A DNA stretch of 7,531 nucleotides, taken from assembly GCA_011042755.1 (NCBI GenBank), contig DRBY01000028.1, positions 1 through 7,531 of the forward strand, in the 5' to 3' direction. Below are positions 1 through 6,072 of the stretch, in pieces; within the stretch, counting starts at the first letter, position 1; the number at the start of each line of letters is the position of its first letter. The translations under genes and the position numbers were made by a program. This DNA comes from Thermoproteota archaeon. Lineage in GTDB: Archaea; Thermoproteota; Korarchaeia; Korarchaeales; Korarchaeaceae. The notes beneath the pieces were generated by a model. It made no database searches. It worked only from the letters and a program-made list of their open reading frames with translations, and was not told where the DNA came from.

Positions 1-576
1 GCTCTCTTGGCGCACTACTACCTCCAGAAGAATCCTGGGGCTACCGTGGTGTTTGACGCGTCCTCCTCGATGGCGGTCAAGGAGGTCGTTGAATCGATGG
101 GCGGGCGCGCCGTAGAGAGTAGAGTGGGCAGCGCATTCATCAAGCAGGCCATGGCGGAACACCGTGCGACACTCGGCGGAGAGCGGAGCGGGCACCTCTA
201 CTTCTCAGAACTGGGGTGCATGGATGACGCGATATTCGCCACGCTCAGAATGGCTGAACTTGCATCGTCCGTCGATTCTCTCTCGGAGTTAGTTGACTCC
301 CTTCCCAAGTACGAGTCGGTCTCTCTGTCGGTGGAGTGCCCTGACGAGAAGAAGCGCCAGGTCGTCGGCGCCGTTGCGAACAAGCTTGAGTCTATAGCAG
401 ACTCTGTCTCTAGGATAGACGGGGTCAAGGCCTACTTCGGAGGGGCTTGGGTGCTCGTCAGAGCGTCCAACACCCAGCCCCTGGTGAGAATAACGGCCGA
501 GGGGAGGACGAAACGGGAGGCAACGCGTCTCCTGAGGGTCGCCCTAGAGGCGCTGAGGGAGGCGGGGTGTGGATGA
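1..576 (+). CDS. Phosphohexomutase (phosphomannomutase/phosphoglucosamine mutase family), C-terminal part
   Basis: The reading frame is open at the left edge, so the 5' part lies outside the window; 191 residues remain. Family role: moving phosphate between C6 and C1 of a hexose (mannose, glucose or glucosamine) to supply sugar-1-phosphates for nucleotide sugars, in the cytoplasm. Visible motifs, counted from the first codon in the window: the sugar-binding loop GGERSGH at residues 59-65 and the C-terminal phosphate-binding loop RASNTQP at 154-160, followed by VRITAEG. These mark domains 3 and 4. The catalytic serine loop and the metal-binding DxDxD loop would be upstream and cannot be checked. 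The phosphate loop has Gln where most relatives have Glu (SNTEP/SGTEP), a mild variation. The TGA stop overlaps the ATG of the Nudix gene (ATGA), so the two are probably co-transcribed and translationally coupled. The family is clear; which sugar is used cannot be told from this part. Confidence 0.93.
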   Translation, partial: ALLAHYYLQKNPGATVVFDASSSMAVKEVVESMGGRAVESRVGSAFIKQAMAEHRATLGGERSGHLYFSELGCMDDAIFATLRMAELASSVDSLSELVDSLPKYESVSLSVECPDEKKRQVVGAVANKLESIADSVSRIDGVKAYFGGAWVLVRASNTQPLVRITAEGRTKREATRLLRVALEALREAGCG

Positions 577-1097
577 GCGGGGACCTGTTCTCTCTGAAGC
601 CTATCGTCGTTCGGGCTGTTGAGGTGAGGACGCGTTCAGGCGTCAGGCTTAAGCCCCTCGTGGACCATCCCGGAGCCGTGGTAATCGTGCCAGTTCAGAA
701 GGGCGAGGTGTACCTGATACGGCAGTGGAGGTACGCCGTGGGTGAAGAGCTGATTGAGGTTCCCGCGGGCACGCTGGAGCCGGGGGAGGAGCCAGACAAG
801 ACGGCCGTCAGGGAGCTGAGGGAGGAGGCCGGGCTCGAGGCGGGCAGGTTGATCAAGTTCTACGAGGCCTACTCCATCCCGGGGTACGGGAACGAGCTCA
901 TGCACTTCTACATAGCGACGGACCTCAGGGAGGTAGGCCAGCGCCAGGAGGAGGACGAGGAGATTACAGTACTAAGGGTCTCGCTCGACGAAGCCATCAG
1001 AATGGTTGAAGACAATAGGATCAGAGACCTGAAGACGTCGCTAGCCCTGCTCATGGCGGAGAGAATCCTTCGGATGGGTCTACTGGATGTCAACTAA
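573..1097 (+). CDS. Nudix hydrolase, ADP-ribose / nucleotide-sugar pyrophosphatase type
   Basis: 174 residues. A perfect Nudix box (GX5EX7REUXEEXGU) lies at residues 66-88, with G66, E72, R80-E81, E84-E85 and G87-L88; the glutamates bind the divalent metal. The preceding QWRY (51-54) and EVPAGTLEPGE (62-72) are typical of ADP-ribose pyrophosphatases, which split ADP-ribose or related nucleoside-diphosphate sugars into AMP and a sugar phosphate. The ATG at 573 is chosen because it overlaps the stop of the mutase gene, has GAGGGAGG (555-562) and GGGGTG (564-569) ahead of it, and gives the usual family length. The longer frame opening at 447 would lie inside the mutase gene and add a low-complexity Gly/Glu/Arg leader with no family resemblance. 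Sitting behind a sugar-phosphate mutase suggests a link to nucleotide-sugar or ADP-sugar turnover, but this is inference. The last 18 bases overlap the convergent FmdE-like gene. Confidence 0.93.
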   Translation: MSGDLFSLKPIVVRAVEVRTRSGVRLKPLVDHPGAVVIVPVQKGEVYLIRQWRYAVGEELIEVPAGTLEPGEEPDKTAVRELREEAGLEAGRLIKFYEAYSIPGYGNELMHFYIATDLREVGQRQEEDEEITVLRVSLDEAIRMVEDNRIRDLKTSLALLMAERILRMGLLDVN

Positions 1098-1493
1098 CGC
1101 CTCGAAGATCTCCTCGAGGTCCCTAGCCAAGATCCACTCTACGGCCGACCTCATGTCTGGGGTTCTCTGGATGGCTGACAGTACCGCGTCCCTGACTCGC
1201 AGCCTCGCCGCCTTTCCCGTCTTGGTATTGCGAAATTCCACCTCGATCCCATCGCCCTCTAAGACCTCTATGTTTAGTTTGCCCATCGTGCACCTCGATG
1301 AGCACTGAACTCCGTCCACGAAGCATGTGTACGGTCTCCGAAGTGGGACCCTCACCGTAGCTCTCAGGTCGAGCTCCGTCTCTGGCTTCAAGAAGTTCAC
1401 GGCAAAATCACCGGCCAGATAACCTAGCGTCAGGTAAGGGCCGAGGTGTCCGTGGAAGCGGCCAGCCTCCTCGAGAGACAGGCGTTCGCGCAT
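1080..1493 (-). CDS. Stand-alone FmdE-domain protein
   Basis: 137 residues. The pattern FHGHLGPYLTLG (13-24), then C57-x2-DGVQ-C64-x3-C68-TMGK (to 72), matches the N-terminal domain of FmdE, named after subunit E of formylmethanofuran dehydrogenase. Many FmdE-domain proteins are encoded away from that enzyme and their role is not settled; His and Cys residues of the domain can bind metal. Here the HGHxCPG motif reads HGHLGPY, so its Cys is replaced by Gly, as also occurs in other archaeal members, and the C-terminal zinc ribbon of longer forms is absent. The ATG at 1493 is preferred over the GTG at 1502 because that GTG is part of a GAGGTG ribosome binding site placed six bases before the ATG. 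No methanogenesis or formylmethanofuran genes are in view, so it should not be read as a methanogenesis marker. It is divergent from the KaiC-like ATPase gene. Confidence 0.82.
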   Translation of the reverse strand: MRERLSLEEAGRFHGHLGPYLTLGYLAGDFAVNFLKPETELDLRATVRVPLRRPYTCFVDGVQCSSRCTMGKLNIEVLEGDGIEVEFRNTKTGKAARLRVRDAVLSAIQRTPDMRSAVEWILARDLEEIFEALVDIQ

Positions 1494-1499
1494 AGGTAG

Positions 1500-1505
1500 C
1501 ACCTC
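1500..1505 (-). promoter_or_regulatory. Ribosome binding site deciding the FmdE-like start
   Basis: On the - strand this reads GAGGTG, followed by a six-base spacer and the ATG at 1493. The in-frame GTG at 1502 is the last half of this motif, which argues against using it as the start. The same GAGGTG-N6-ATG layout appears before dppD in this window. Confidence 0.7.
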
Positions 1506-1544
1506 TTTGCATCTCTCGTGTGAATAGTGTGGCTCCCATCGAGG

Positions 1545-1552
1545 GTTAAAAA
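1545..1552. promoter_or_regulatory. TATA-like box in the divergent FmdE-like / KaiC-like promoter region
   Basis: The 91-base gap between the two divergent genes is moderately mixed in composition except for one A/T block, GTTAAAAA on the + strand. About 26 bases downstream on the + strand is position 1574, giving a leader of about ten bases before the TTG of the ATPase. In the other direction the same block reads TTTTTAAC and would place a start near 1522, about 28 bases before the ATG of the FmdE-like gene. It may therefore serve one or both genes. Promoter use is inferred; only the position and composition are seen. Confidence 0.45.
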
Positions 1553-1584
1553 TCCTGCGTCACGATGCATAACTGGGCGGTGGC

Positions 1585-2370
1585 TTGGAGCGACTGAGCA
1601 CGGGCGTGCCAGAGATTGACAAGATTCTGGCGGGGGGAATACCCAGAGGGTTCTTGGTCGCTGTGACCGGCGAGCCCGGGACAGGGAAGACCGTATTCTG
1701 CCTGCACTTCGCTTGGCAGGGCGTGAAGGAGGGTGATAAGGTAGTTTACGTCACGACAGAAGAGAGCAGAGAGTCCATCCTCAGCCAGGCCTCTCAGTTT
1801 GGGATGGACCTTGAGGAGGCGGTCAGAGAGAATAAGGCCATAGTGATAGACGCCCTCTTGGGCAGGGCTAGCGATCCGTGGTCCCTGAGGTCTCTAGATC
1901 CAGAGGAGCTCGTTGAGATAGTCCTGAAGGCGAAGAGGGAGCTGGGCTTTGGCAGGGCGCGTCTCGTCATCGACAGCATGAGCGCCTTCTGGCTCGACAA
2001 GCCGGCCATGGCTAGGAAGTACAGCTACTACGTGAAGAAGGTTCTGTCGCGCTGGGATTTCACTGTGCTGGCAGTTAGCCAGTACGCGGTGACAACTTCA
2101 GAGGCATTCGGCTTCGGAATTGAGCATGTTGCAGATGGAATTATCAGGTTCAGGAGGTTTGTGAGAGGAGGCGTCCTCCGTCGGTATCTGATTGTGGAGA
2201 AAATGAGACAGACGCCCCATGACTTGAGGATGTACGAGATAACCGTGCGAGACGGCGTGGGCCTAGTAGTCTTGGGCCCGAGCGGAGAAAGAGCAGAAGA
2301 CGTATCGCTGCCGATTAAGGTGAAAGAGAAGATCCTACAGGCTAAGAGGAGAGAAGAAGAGGTTCTCTAG
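1585..2370 (+). CDS. KaiC/RadA-like RecA-superfamily ATPase, single domain
   Basis: 261 residues. Opens with RLSTGVPEIDKILAGGIPRG, the standard lead-in of KaiC/RadA-type domains. Walker A is GEPGTGKT at 29-36, the acidic pair after beta-2 is E59-E60, Walker B is LVID at 127-130, and the tail carries HVADGIIRFR (181-190) and EKMRQTPHDLRMYEIT (205-220), as in KaiC family members. One ATPase domain only; the C-terminus is a charged helix. Archaea carry many such proteins (KaiC-like, GvpD-like, RadA paralogues), and roles range from recombination accessory factor to signalling; this one cannot be placed more finely. There is no N-terminal HhH domain, so it is not RadA itself. The TTG at 1585 is chosen because the family motif begins at once; a GGTG lies only two bases ahead, and a TATA-like block near 1548 predicts a very short leader. 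Its stop shares the palindrome CTAG with the stop of the convergent small membrane gene. Confidence 0.9.
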   Translation: MERLSTGVPEIDKILAGGIPRGFLVAVTGEPGTGKTVFCLHFAWQGVKEGDKVVYVTTEESRESILSQASQFGMDLEEAVRENKAIVIDALLGRASDPWSLRSLDPEELVEIVLKAKRELGFGRARLVIDSMSAFWLDKPAMARKYSYYVKKVLSRWDFTVLAVSQYAVTTSEAFGFGIEHVADGIIRFRRFVRGGVLRRYLIVEKMRQTPHDLRMYEITVRDGVGLVVLGPSGERAEDVSLPIKVKEKILQAKRREEEVL

Positions 2371-2624
2371 ATTACTCCGGTCTCGGCTCTGCGGTAGATG
2401 CCGATCAGCCCGAGGTAACTCAGCGTCGCTCCCGCTACGGCCGCCAAGAAGGCCGCGAATACGCTGATCATGTCCGGAGACTTCCACTCCATGACCATTG
2501 CGAGGGACAGCAAGAAAGACGCGAAGAGCAGGGTCAAGCCCAGCAGGGCTAACCTAATGGCTCTAGGCGATAGAGCCTCGGGGGGAGGGGTAGAGACGAT
2601 AAAAAAGGGTTTGAGGGAGCCCAA
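2367..2624 (-). CDS. Small two-helix membrane protein, unrecognised
   Basis: 85 residues from a TTG start at 2624. Not a family I recognise. Two hydrophobic segments are clear, about residues 24-45 (LALLGLTLLFASFLLSLAMV) and 53-77 (VFAAFLAAVAGATLSYLGLIGI), separated by a short polar turn EWKSPDM; the end is YRRAETGVI. The N-terminal 20 residues are Pro/Ser rich. TTG 2624 is chosen over the GTG at 2666 because GGAGG (2635-2639) lies ten bases ahead and the longer form would run into the end of dppF. It begins 17 bases after the dppF stop on the same strand, so it may be the last gene of the transporter operon. Against it: a T6 run inside its 5' part (2601-2606 on the - strand) resembles an archaeal terminator for dppF. 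Function unknown; an accessory subunit is speculation. Confidence 0.6.
   Translation of the reverse strand: MGSLKPFFIVSTPPPEALSPRAIRLALLGLTLLFASFLLSLAMVMEWKSPDMISVFAAFLAAVAGATLSYLGLIGIYRRAETGVI
2599..2606 (-). terminator. T-run after dppF, possible transcription terminator
   Basis: The - strand reads TTTTTTAT about 36 bases past the dppF stop. Archaeal RNA polymerase often stops on such U-runs without a hairpin. It lies within the small membrane gene (two Phe codons and an Ile codon), so it may be simple coding sequence, or the end of most operon transcripts. It could also look like a TATA box, but no good in-frame start follows at the right distance. Confidence 0.3.
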
Positions 2625-2634
2625 CTTATTGGAT

Positions 2635-2639
2635 CCTCC
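2635..2639 (-). promoter_or_regulatory. Ribosome binding site deciding the start of the small membrane protein
   Basis: GGAGG on the - strand, within GGGGGAGGA immediately after the dppF stop (TAG, 2642-2644), ten bases before TTG 2624. The spacing is at the long end but this is the only strong site near an in-frame start. Confidence 0.5.
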
Positions 2640-2641
2640 CC

Positions 2642-3649
2642 CTACCTCTTCGCGTAAAGGTGGCACGCCACCCAGTGTCCTGGCTCTACCTCGATCAGCT
2701 CAGGCTCCTCCTTGTCACACGGCTCGAACCTGTAGGGGCAGCGCGGGTGGAACCTGCAGCCCGGCGGTATGGCGGCGGCGCTCGGGACCTCTCCCTTGAT
2801 TGGTATCTCCTTTATCACGTCCTTCATGCTCGGATCTGGCTCAGGAACGGCCACCAGCAGCGCCTTCGTGTATGGGTGCAGCGGGTTCTCGACCAGAGTG
2901 TCGCAGTCCGTCATCTCCATTATCTTGCCGAGGTACATTATCGCAATCCTGTCGGAGAAGTACCTAGCGGTAGAGAGGTCGTGCGTGATGTACAGGTAGG
3001 TGAGCCCGTACTTCTTCTTGACCTCGTCCAGCAGGTTGAGGATCTCGGCCCTGATGGACAGGTCAAGCATTGAGACGGGCTCGTCGGCCACAATGAACTC
3101 TGGGTTCAGTATCAGGGCCCTAGCTATGGCCACCCTCTGCCTCTGACCGCCGGATAGCTGGTGCGGGTACCTCCCCAAGAACTCCTCTGGCGGCACCATC
3201 CTGACGCTCTCTAGCGCCCTTATGATCAGCTCCTCCCTCTCGGCCCTAGTCTCACCGATCCCTGCGAGTATCAGCGGCTCCTCGAGGACGTTGTAGACCC
3301 TGAACCTCGGGTTGAGGGAGCCGTAGGGGTCTTGGAAGATTATCTGAACCTTCTTTCTGTACTCCTTCTCCTCCTCCCTGCTCAGGGTGGTTATGTCTAC
3401 TCCATTGAAGTATATCTTGCCGGAAGTGGGCTCGATCAGCTTCACTATGAGGCGTCCCGTCGTGGTCTTTCCGCAGCCGGACTCTCCGGCCAGCGCAAAG
3501 ACCTCTCCCTTGTATATCTCAAATGATATATCATCCACGGCCTTGACGCATCTGGGGGGCTTGCCCTTCAGGAACTCAACGATCGACCTCCTCAGGGGGA
3601 AGTACTTCTTTAGGCGCTCAACCCTGATTACCGGCTCGGGCAGACCCAT
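2642..3649 (-). CDS. dppF: Opp/Dpp-family ABC transporter ATPase, DppF type
   Basis: 335 residues. Cytoplasmic ATPase that would pair with DppD to drive the DppB/DppC channel. Walker A GESGCGKT at 55-62, Q-loop Q106, signature LSGGQ 165-169, Walker B IVADE 186-190, D-loop SMLD 193-196, switch His 223. The C-terminal oligopeptide-type extension carries HPY (258-260) and cysteines C298, C304, C311 and C329 (C-x5-C-x6-C-x17-C), a pattern shown in some DppD proteins to hold an iron-sulfur cluster. All catalytic residues are present. The ATG at 3649 overlaps the TGA of dppD by one base; a GTG at 3652 is the alternative. AGGAGG (3652-3657) sits only two bases before the ATG, so coupled re-initiation after dppD is likely. 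The last 40 residues are nearly the same as those of DppD, even at DNA level. Substrate unknown: the family covers peptides, nickel and, in archaea, oligosaccharides. Confidence 0.95.
   Translation of the reverse strand: MGLPEPVIRVERLKKYFPLRRSIVEFLKGKPPRCVKAVDDISFEIYKGEVFALAGESGCGKTTTGRLIVKLIEPTSGKIYFNGVDITTLSREEEKEYRKKVQIIFQDPYGSLNPRFRVYNVLEEPLILAGIGETRAEREELIIRALESVRMVPPEEFLGRYPHQLSGGQRQRVAIARALILNPEFIVADEPVSMLDLSIRAEILNLLDEVKKKYGLTYLYITHDLSTARYFSDRIAIMYLGKIMEMTDCDTLVENPLHPYTKALLVAVPEPDPSMKDVIKEIPIKGEVPSAAAIPPGCRFHPRCPYRFEPCDKEEPELIEVEPGHWVACHLYAKR
2675..2768 (-). repeat. Near-identical 3' tract of dppF, copy 1 (partner 3682-3775)
   Basis: Aligns without gaps to 3682-3775 in dppD at a fixed offset of 1007 bases, with six mismatches over 94 bases; 2724-2768 and 3731-3775 are identical over 45 bases. 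It encodes the Cys-rich C-terminal extension. Similarity drops sharply on both sides. Confidence 0.85.
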
Positions 3650-4611
3650 CACCTCCTAGCGAACAAGTGGCAAGCTACGTGGTGTCCTGGCTCTACCTCG
3701 ATCAGCTCTGGCTCTTCCTTGTCGCAGAGTTCGAACCTGTAGGGGCAGCGCGGGTGGAACCTGCAGCCCGGCGGTGGATGTATGAGGTTGGGGGGTGCCC
3801 CCGGTATGAACTCGAGCCTCTGTTTCTTCTGCCTCAGTCTAGGTATCGCTCCCAAGAGCTTCTGAGTGTACGGGTGCTTCGGGCTGAGGTATACCGACTC
3901 CGACGGTCCGATCTCTACGATCTTGCCCGCGTACATTATCGCCAGCCTGTCGGCTATCTCGGAAATCACGGCGAGGTCGTGAGAGATGAAGATTATCGAC
4001 AGGTTAAGCTTCTTCTTCAGCGACTTCATCAGGTTGAGTATCTGCGCCTGCACTATCACGTCCAGAGCCGTGGTTGGCTCGTCGGCAATGACCACATCGG
4101 GGTGCTCCAGCAGGGCCATCGCGATGACGGCTCTTTGCTTCATACCTCCGCTGAGCTCGTGGGGATACCTCTTTGCTATGCCTGGCTCTAGGCCCACGAG
4201 TTCTAAGTGCTCTTTCACTCTCTCCAGGGCTTCCTCCTTGGATATCCCGTGGTGATATATGAGGGGTTCAGAGAGCTGATCGCCTATCGTCAGGACTGGG
4301 TTGAGCGAGTTCATCGCTCCCTGGAAGATCATGGAGATCTTCTTCCACCTCACCTCTCTCCTCAGCTCGTCGTCCGGAAGGCCGACGACCTCTATGCCGT
4401 CTATCTTTATGCTGCCATCCACGATCTTGCCGGGCGGCGGTAGGAGGTTTATCAGGGAGAACCCCAGCGTGCTCTTTCCGCAGCCGGATTCTCCGGCCAA
4501 GCCCAGGGACTCTCCTCTGTCAAGCTCGAAGGAGATATTGTCTACAGCCTTAACAGAACCTCTGCTCGTGAGGTAGTACGCCTTCAGGTTCCTAACTTCT
4601 AGCAGGGCCAT
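3649..4611 (-). CDS. dppD: Opp/Dpp-family ABC transporter ATPase, DppD type
   Basis: 320 residues. First of the two ATPases. Walker A GESGCGKS at 40-47, Q-loop Q97, signature LSGGM 153-157 (the usual DppD/OppD form), Walker B VIADE 174-178, D-loop TALD 181-184, switch His 211. The C-terminal extension has HPY 246-248 and four cysteines C283, C289, C296 and C314 with the same spacing as in DppF, a candidate iron-sulfur site. Start: ATG at 4611 rather than the GTG at 4620, because GAGGTG (4618-4623) includes that GTG and lies six bases before the ATG; it also gives the normal MALLEVRNLKAYY opening. The ribosome site overlaps the dppC stop, so translation of dppC and dppD is probably coupled. 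Both ATP sites of the predicted heterodimer look intact, as each partner has a full motif set. Confidence 0.95.
   Translation of the reverse strand: MALLEVRNLKAYYLTSRGSVKAVDNISFELDRGESLGLAGESGCGKSTLGFSLINLLPPPGKIVDGSIKIDGIEVVGLPDDELRREVRWKKISMIFQGAMNSLNPVLTIGDQLSEPLIYHHGISKEEALERVKEHLELVGLEPGIAKRYPHELSGGMKQRAVIAMALLEHPDVVIADEPTTALDVIVQAQILNLMKSLKKKLNLSIIFISHDLAVISEIADRLAIMYAGKIVEIGPSESVYLSPKHPYTQKLLGAIPRLRQKKQRLEFIPGAPPNLIHPPPGCRFHPRCPYRFELCDKEEPELIEVEPGHHVACHLFARR
3682..3775 (-). repeat. Near-identical 3' tract of dppD, copy 2 (partner 2675-2768)
   Basis: Second member of the direct repeat inside the two ATPase genes. Of the six mismatches, four are silent third-base changes and two fall in one Pro/Leu codon, so silent positions are also largely conserved. 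Confidence 0.85.
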
Positions 4612-4617
4612 ATTCAG

Positions 4618-4623
4618 CACCTC
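4618..4623 (-). promoter_or_regulatory. Ribosome binding site deciding the dppD start
   Basis: GAGGTG on the - strand, six bases before ATG 4611. Its first two bases belong to the dppC stop codon TGA (4622-4624), and its GTG is the discarded alternative start. Confidence 0.7.
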
Positions 4624-6052
4624 ACAGCGTCTTCATCTTCGGGCTCAGTATCCTATTCAGGGCGGCTCCTATCAGAGCGAAAGAGAGCCCCATGAGCGCT
4701 ATGGCCAAGCCAGGAGGTATGACCCACCACCACATCCCGTGCAGGGTTGCAGCGGAGTTCTGAGCATCGTGCAGTATCTGTCCCCAAGTAACCCTGCTCA
4801 CGTCTCCCAGTCCTAGGAAGGACAGTCCGGCTTCGAGCAGCACGTAGCCGGGGACTCCTAGCGCTATTGATGCGAAGACGTACGGCAGGATCTGAGGCAT
4901 CATGTGCCTCAGTATTATCCACCTGCCGGTAGCTCCGAGAGCCCTCGCAGCCTCGACATACGGCATCTCCTTGAGCTGGAACCCCATGCTCCTGACGACT
5001 TTGGTGGTACCCGGCCAGGAGAATAGGGTCATCAGTATGATGACGGGCCATATGGTCGGCTTGTAGAACTCGAAGATTATGATCAGGAGTGGCAGAACTG
5101 GTATCGAGGCAACTATCTCGGCGATCCTCTGCATTGCCTCGTCGGTCCAACCGCCGAAGTAGGCGCTGGCTACTCCGTAGATTACTCCAATCAGGGTAGT
5201 CAGGACGGAGCTAACGATTCCAACCGCCAGAGACACTCTCGTGCCCCACACGAGCCCGGCGAAGAGGTCTCTCCTCAGCGTGTCTGTGCCCAGGAGACCG
5301 TAAACCCTCCCGGCCACGATGAGGCTAACGTTTGATATTGTGTCCTGAGGGTTGAAGGAGTAGATCTTCGCAGTAAAGACGTAAGTTCCCTTGAGGGGTT
5401 CGGCCTGCTCTGCGCTCATAATGCCGGGCTGGGCCTTGGAGAACAGTATCTGCAGCGGGTCTATCAGCTGGTACTCGACGCTCGCGGCCACCTCCTCTGA
5501 CTCGAACTCTCTGGCGAAGCCCACTAGCCTCGACTTGAAGTCCTTCAGCGAGGAGATGAGCAGCCTGTTCTGGCCGCCGACTCCAGTGACGGCGAGCTTC
5601 GTTGCCACGAGATCGATCGTCCTGTTGTCAGGCCTGGTGACCGTGAGAGACAGCGTGGGTGGGGTGTTGGGATCCGAGACATTGAGCGAGAGGAGCAACA
5701 TCAAGTCTGTCGGGTGGATGTCGTAATCGAACTCGTACTCGAATGCGTAGGTTACCTCCACGATGTTCCCTATCTGCCTAGTGTCCGTCTTGGCGGGATA
5801 CAGTATTGCGTGCGGGGGCTTCTTCTTCGCAGAGAACAGGTTGACCCATTCTGGTGGAACCGCCCTGGGGAGGTTCTGCCAGTAGGTCACATCCCTCCAG
5901 TGCGTGTTGACTTCAGACGGAACTATGAGCGGGGCGGCTATTGCTATGATTATGAAGAATAGCAGGAGGCCTAGCCCCACTAGACCGCTCTTCTCCCTCC
6001 TGAACTCAAACCAGAAGTCGGAGAGGCTAGCCTTAAGGTCGACCCAACGCAT
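4622..6052 (-). CDS. dppC: Opp/Dpp-family ABC transporter permease, DppC type, with large outer domain
   Basis: 476 residues, against roughly 280-330 for a usual DppC. Helix 1 at about 23-44; then a long stretch (about 46-250) predicted outside the cell; then the standard core from GLLGTDTLRRDLFAGLVWG (252-270), with helices near 273-298, 311-328, 334-348, 388-415 and 443-466. The EAA loop that docks on the ATPases is at about 366-390 (YVEAARALGATG, then LRHMMPQILP). The extra region is rich in alternating hydrophobic/polar stretches (EVTYAFEYEFDY, PTLSLTVTRP, GTYVFTAKIYSF), suggesting beta structure, and has several N-x-S/T sites (N124, N143, N241). The start ATG at 6052 has GGAGGT (6060-6065) seven bases ahead and is 20 bases past the dppB stop. 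It should form the channel with DppB. The outer domain may contact the membrane-tethered binding protein, which is inference. Confidence 0.94.
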   Translation of the reverse strand: MRWVDLKASLSDFWFEFRREKSGLVGLGLLLFFIIIAIAAPLIVPSEVNTHWRDVTYWQNLPRAVPPEWVNLFSAKKKPPHAILYPAKTDTRQIGNIVEVTYAFEYEFDYDIHPTDLMLLLSLNVSDPNTPPTLSLTVTRPDNRTIDLVATKLAVTGVGGQNRLLISSLKDFKSRLVGFAREFESEEVAASVEYQLIDPLQILFSKAQPGIMSAEQAEPLKGTYVFTAKIYSFNPQDTISNVSLIVAGRVYGLLGTDTLRRDLFAGLVWGTRVSLAVGIVSSVLTTLIGVIYGVASAYFGGWTDEAMQRIAEIVASIPVLPLLIIIFEFYKPTIWPVIILMTLFSWPGTTKVVRSMGFQLKEMPYVEAARALGATGRWIILRHMMPQILPYVFASIALGVPGYVLLEAGLSFLGLGDVSRVTWGQILHDAQNSAATLHGMWWWVIPPGLAIALMGLSFALIGAALNRILSPKMKTL

Positions 6053-6072
6053 TCATCCTACCTCCCTGCTCT

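Noticed and set aside
447..572. Longer N-terminus for the Nudix gene from an upstream ATG
   Set aside because: It lies wholly within the mutase gene, gives a low-complexity Gly/Glu/Arg leader, and the ATG at 573 has better ribosome sites and the family length.
1080..1493. Sign of a methanogenesis pathway from the FmdE-like gene
   Set aside because: Only the small FmdE domain is present, with no other formylmethanofuran dehydrogenase subunit in view; stand-alone FmdE proteins are common in non-methanogens.
2470..2799. 109-codon + strand frame across the dppF end and small membrane gene
   Set aside because: Antisense frame with no motif and a low-complexity Ser/Arg/Pro product; it crosses the dppF stop and reads against two better-supported - strand frames.
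3667..4191. 174-codon + strand frame opposite dppD
   Set aside because: Mirror of a strongly supported ATPase gene; product shows no recognisable domain. Long antisense frames are expected in GC-rich genes.
4653..5150. 165-codon - strand frame inside dppC
   Set aside because: Same strand but a different frame from the conserved permease core; Arg/His-rich product with no motif.
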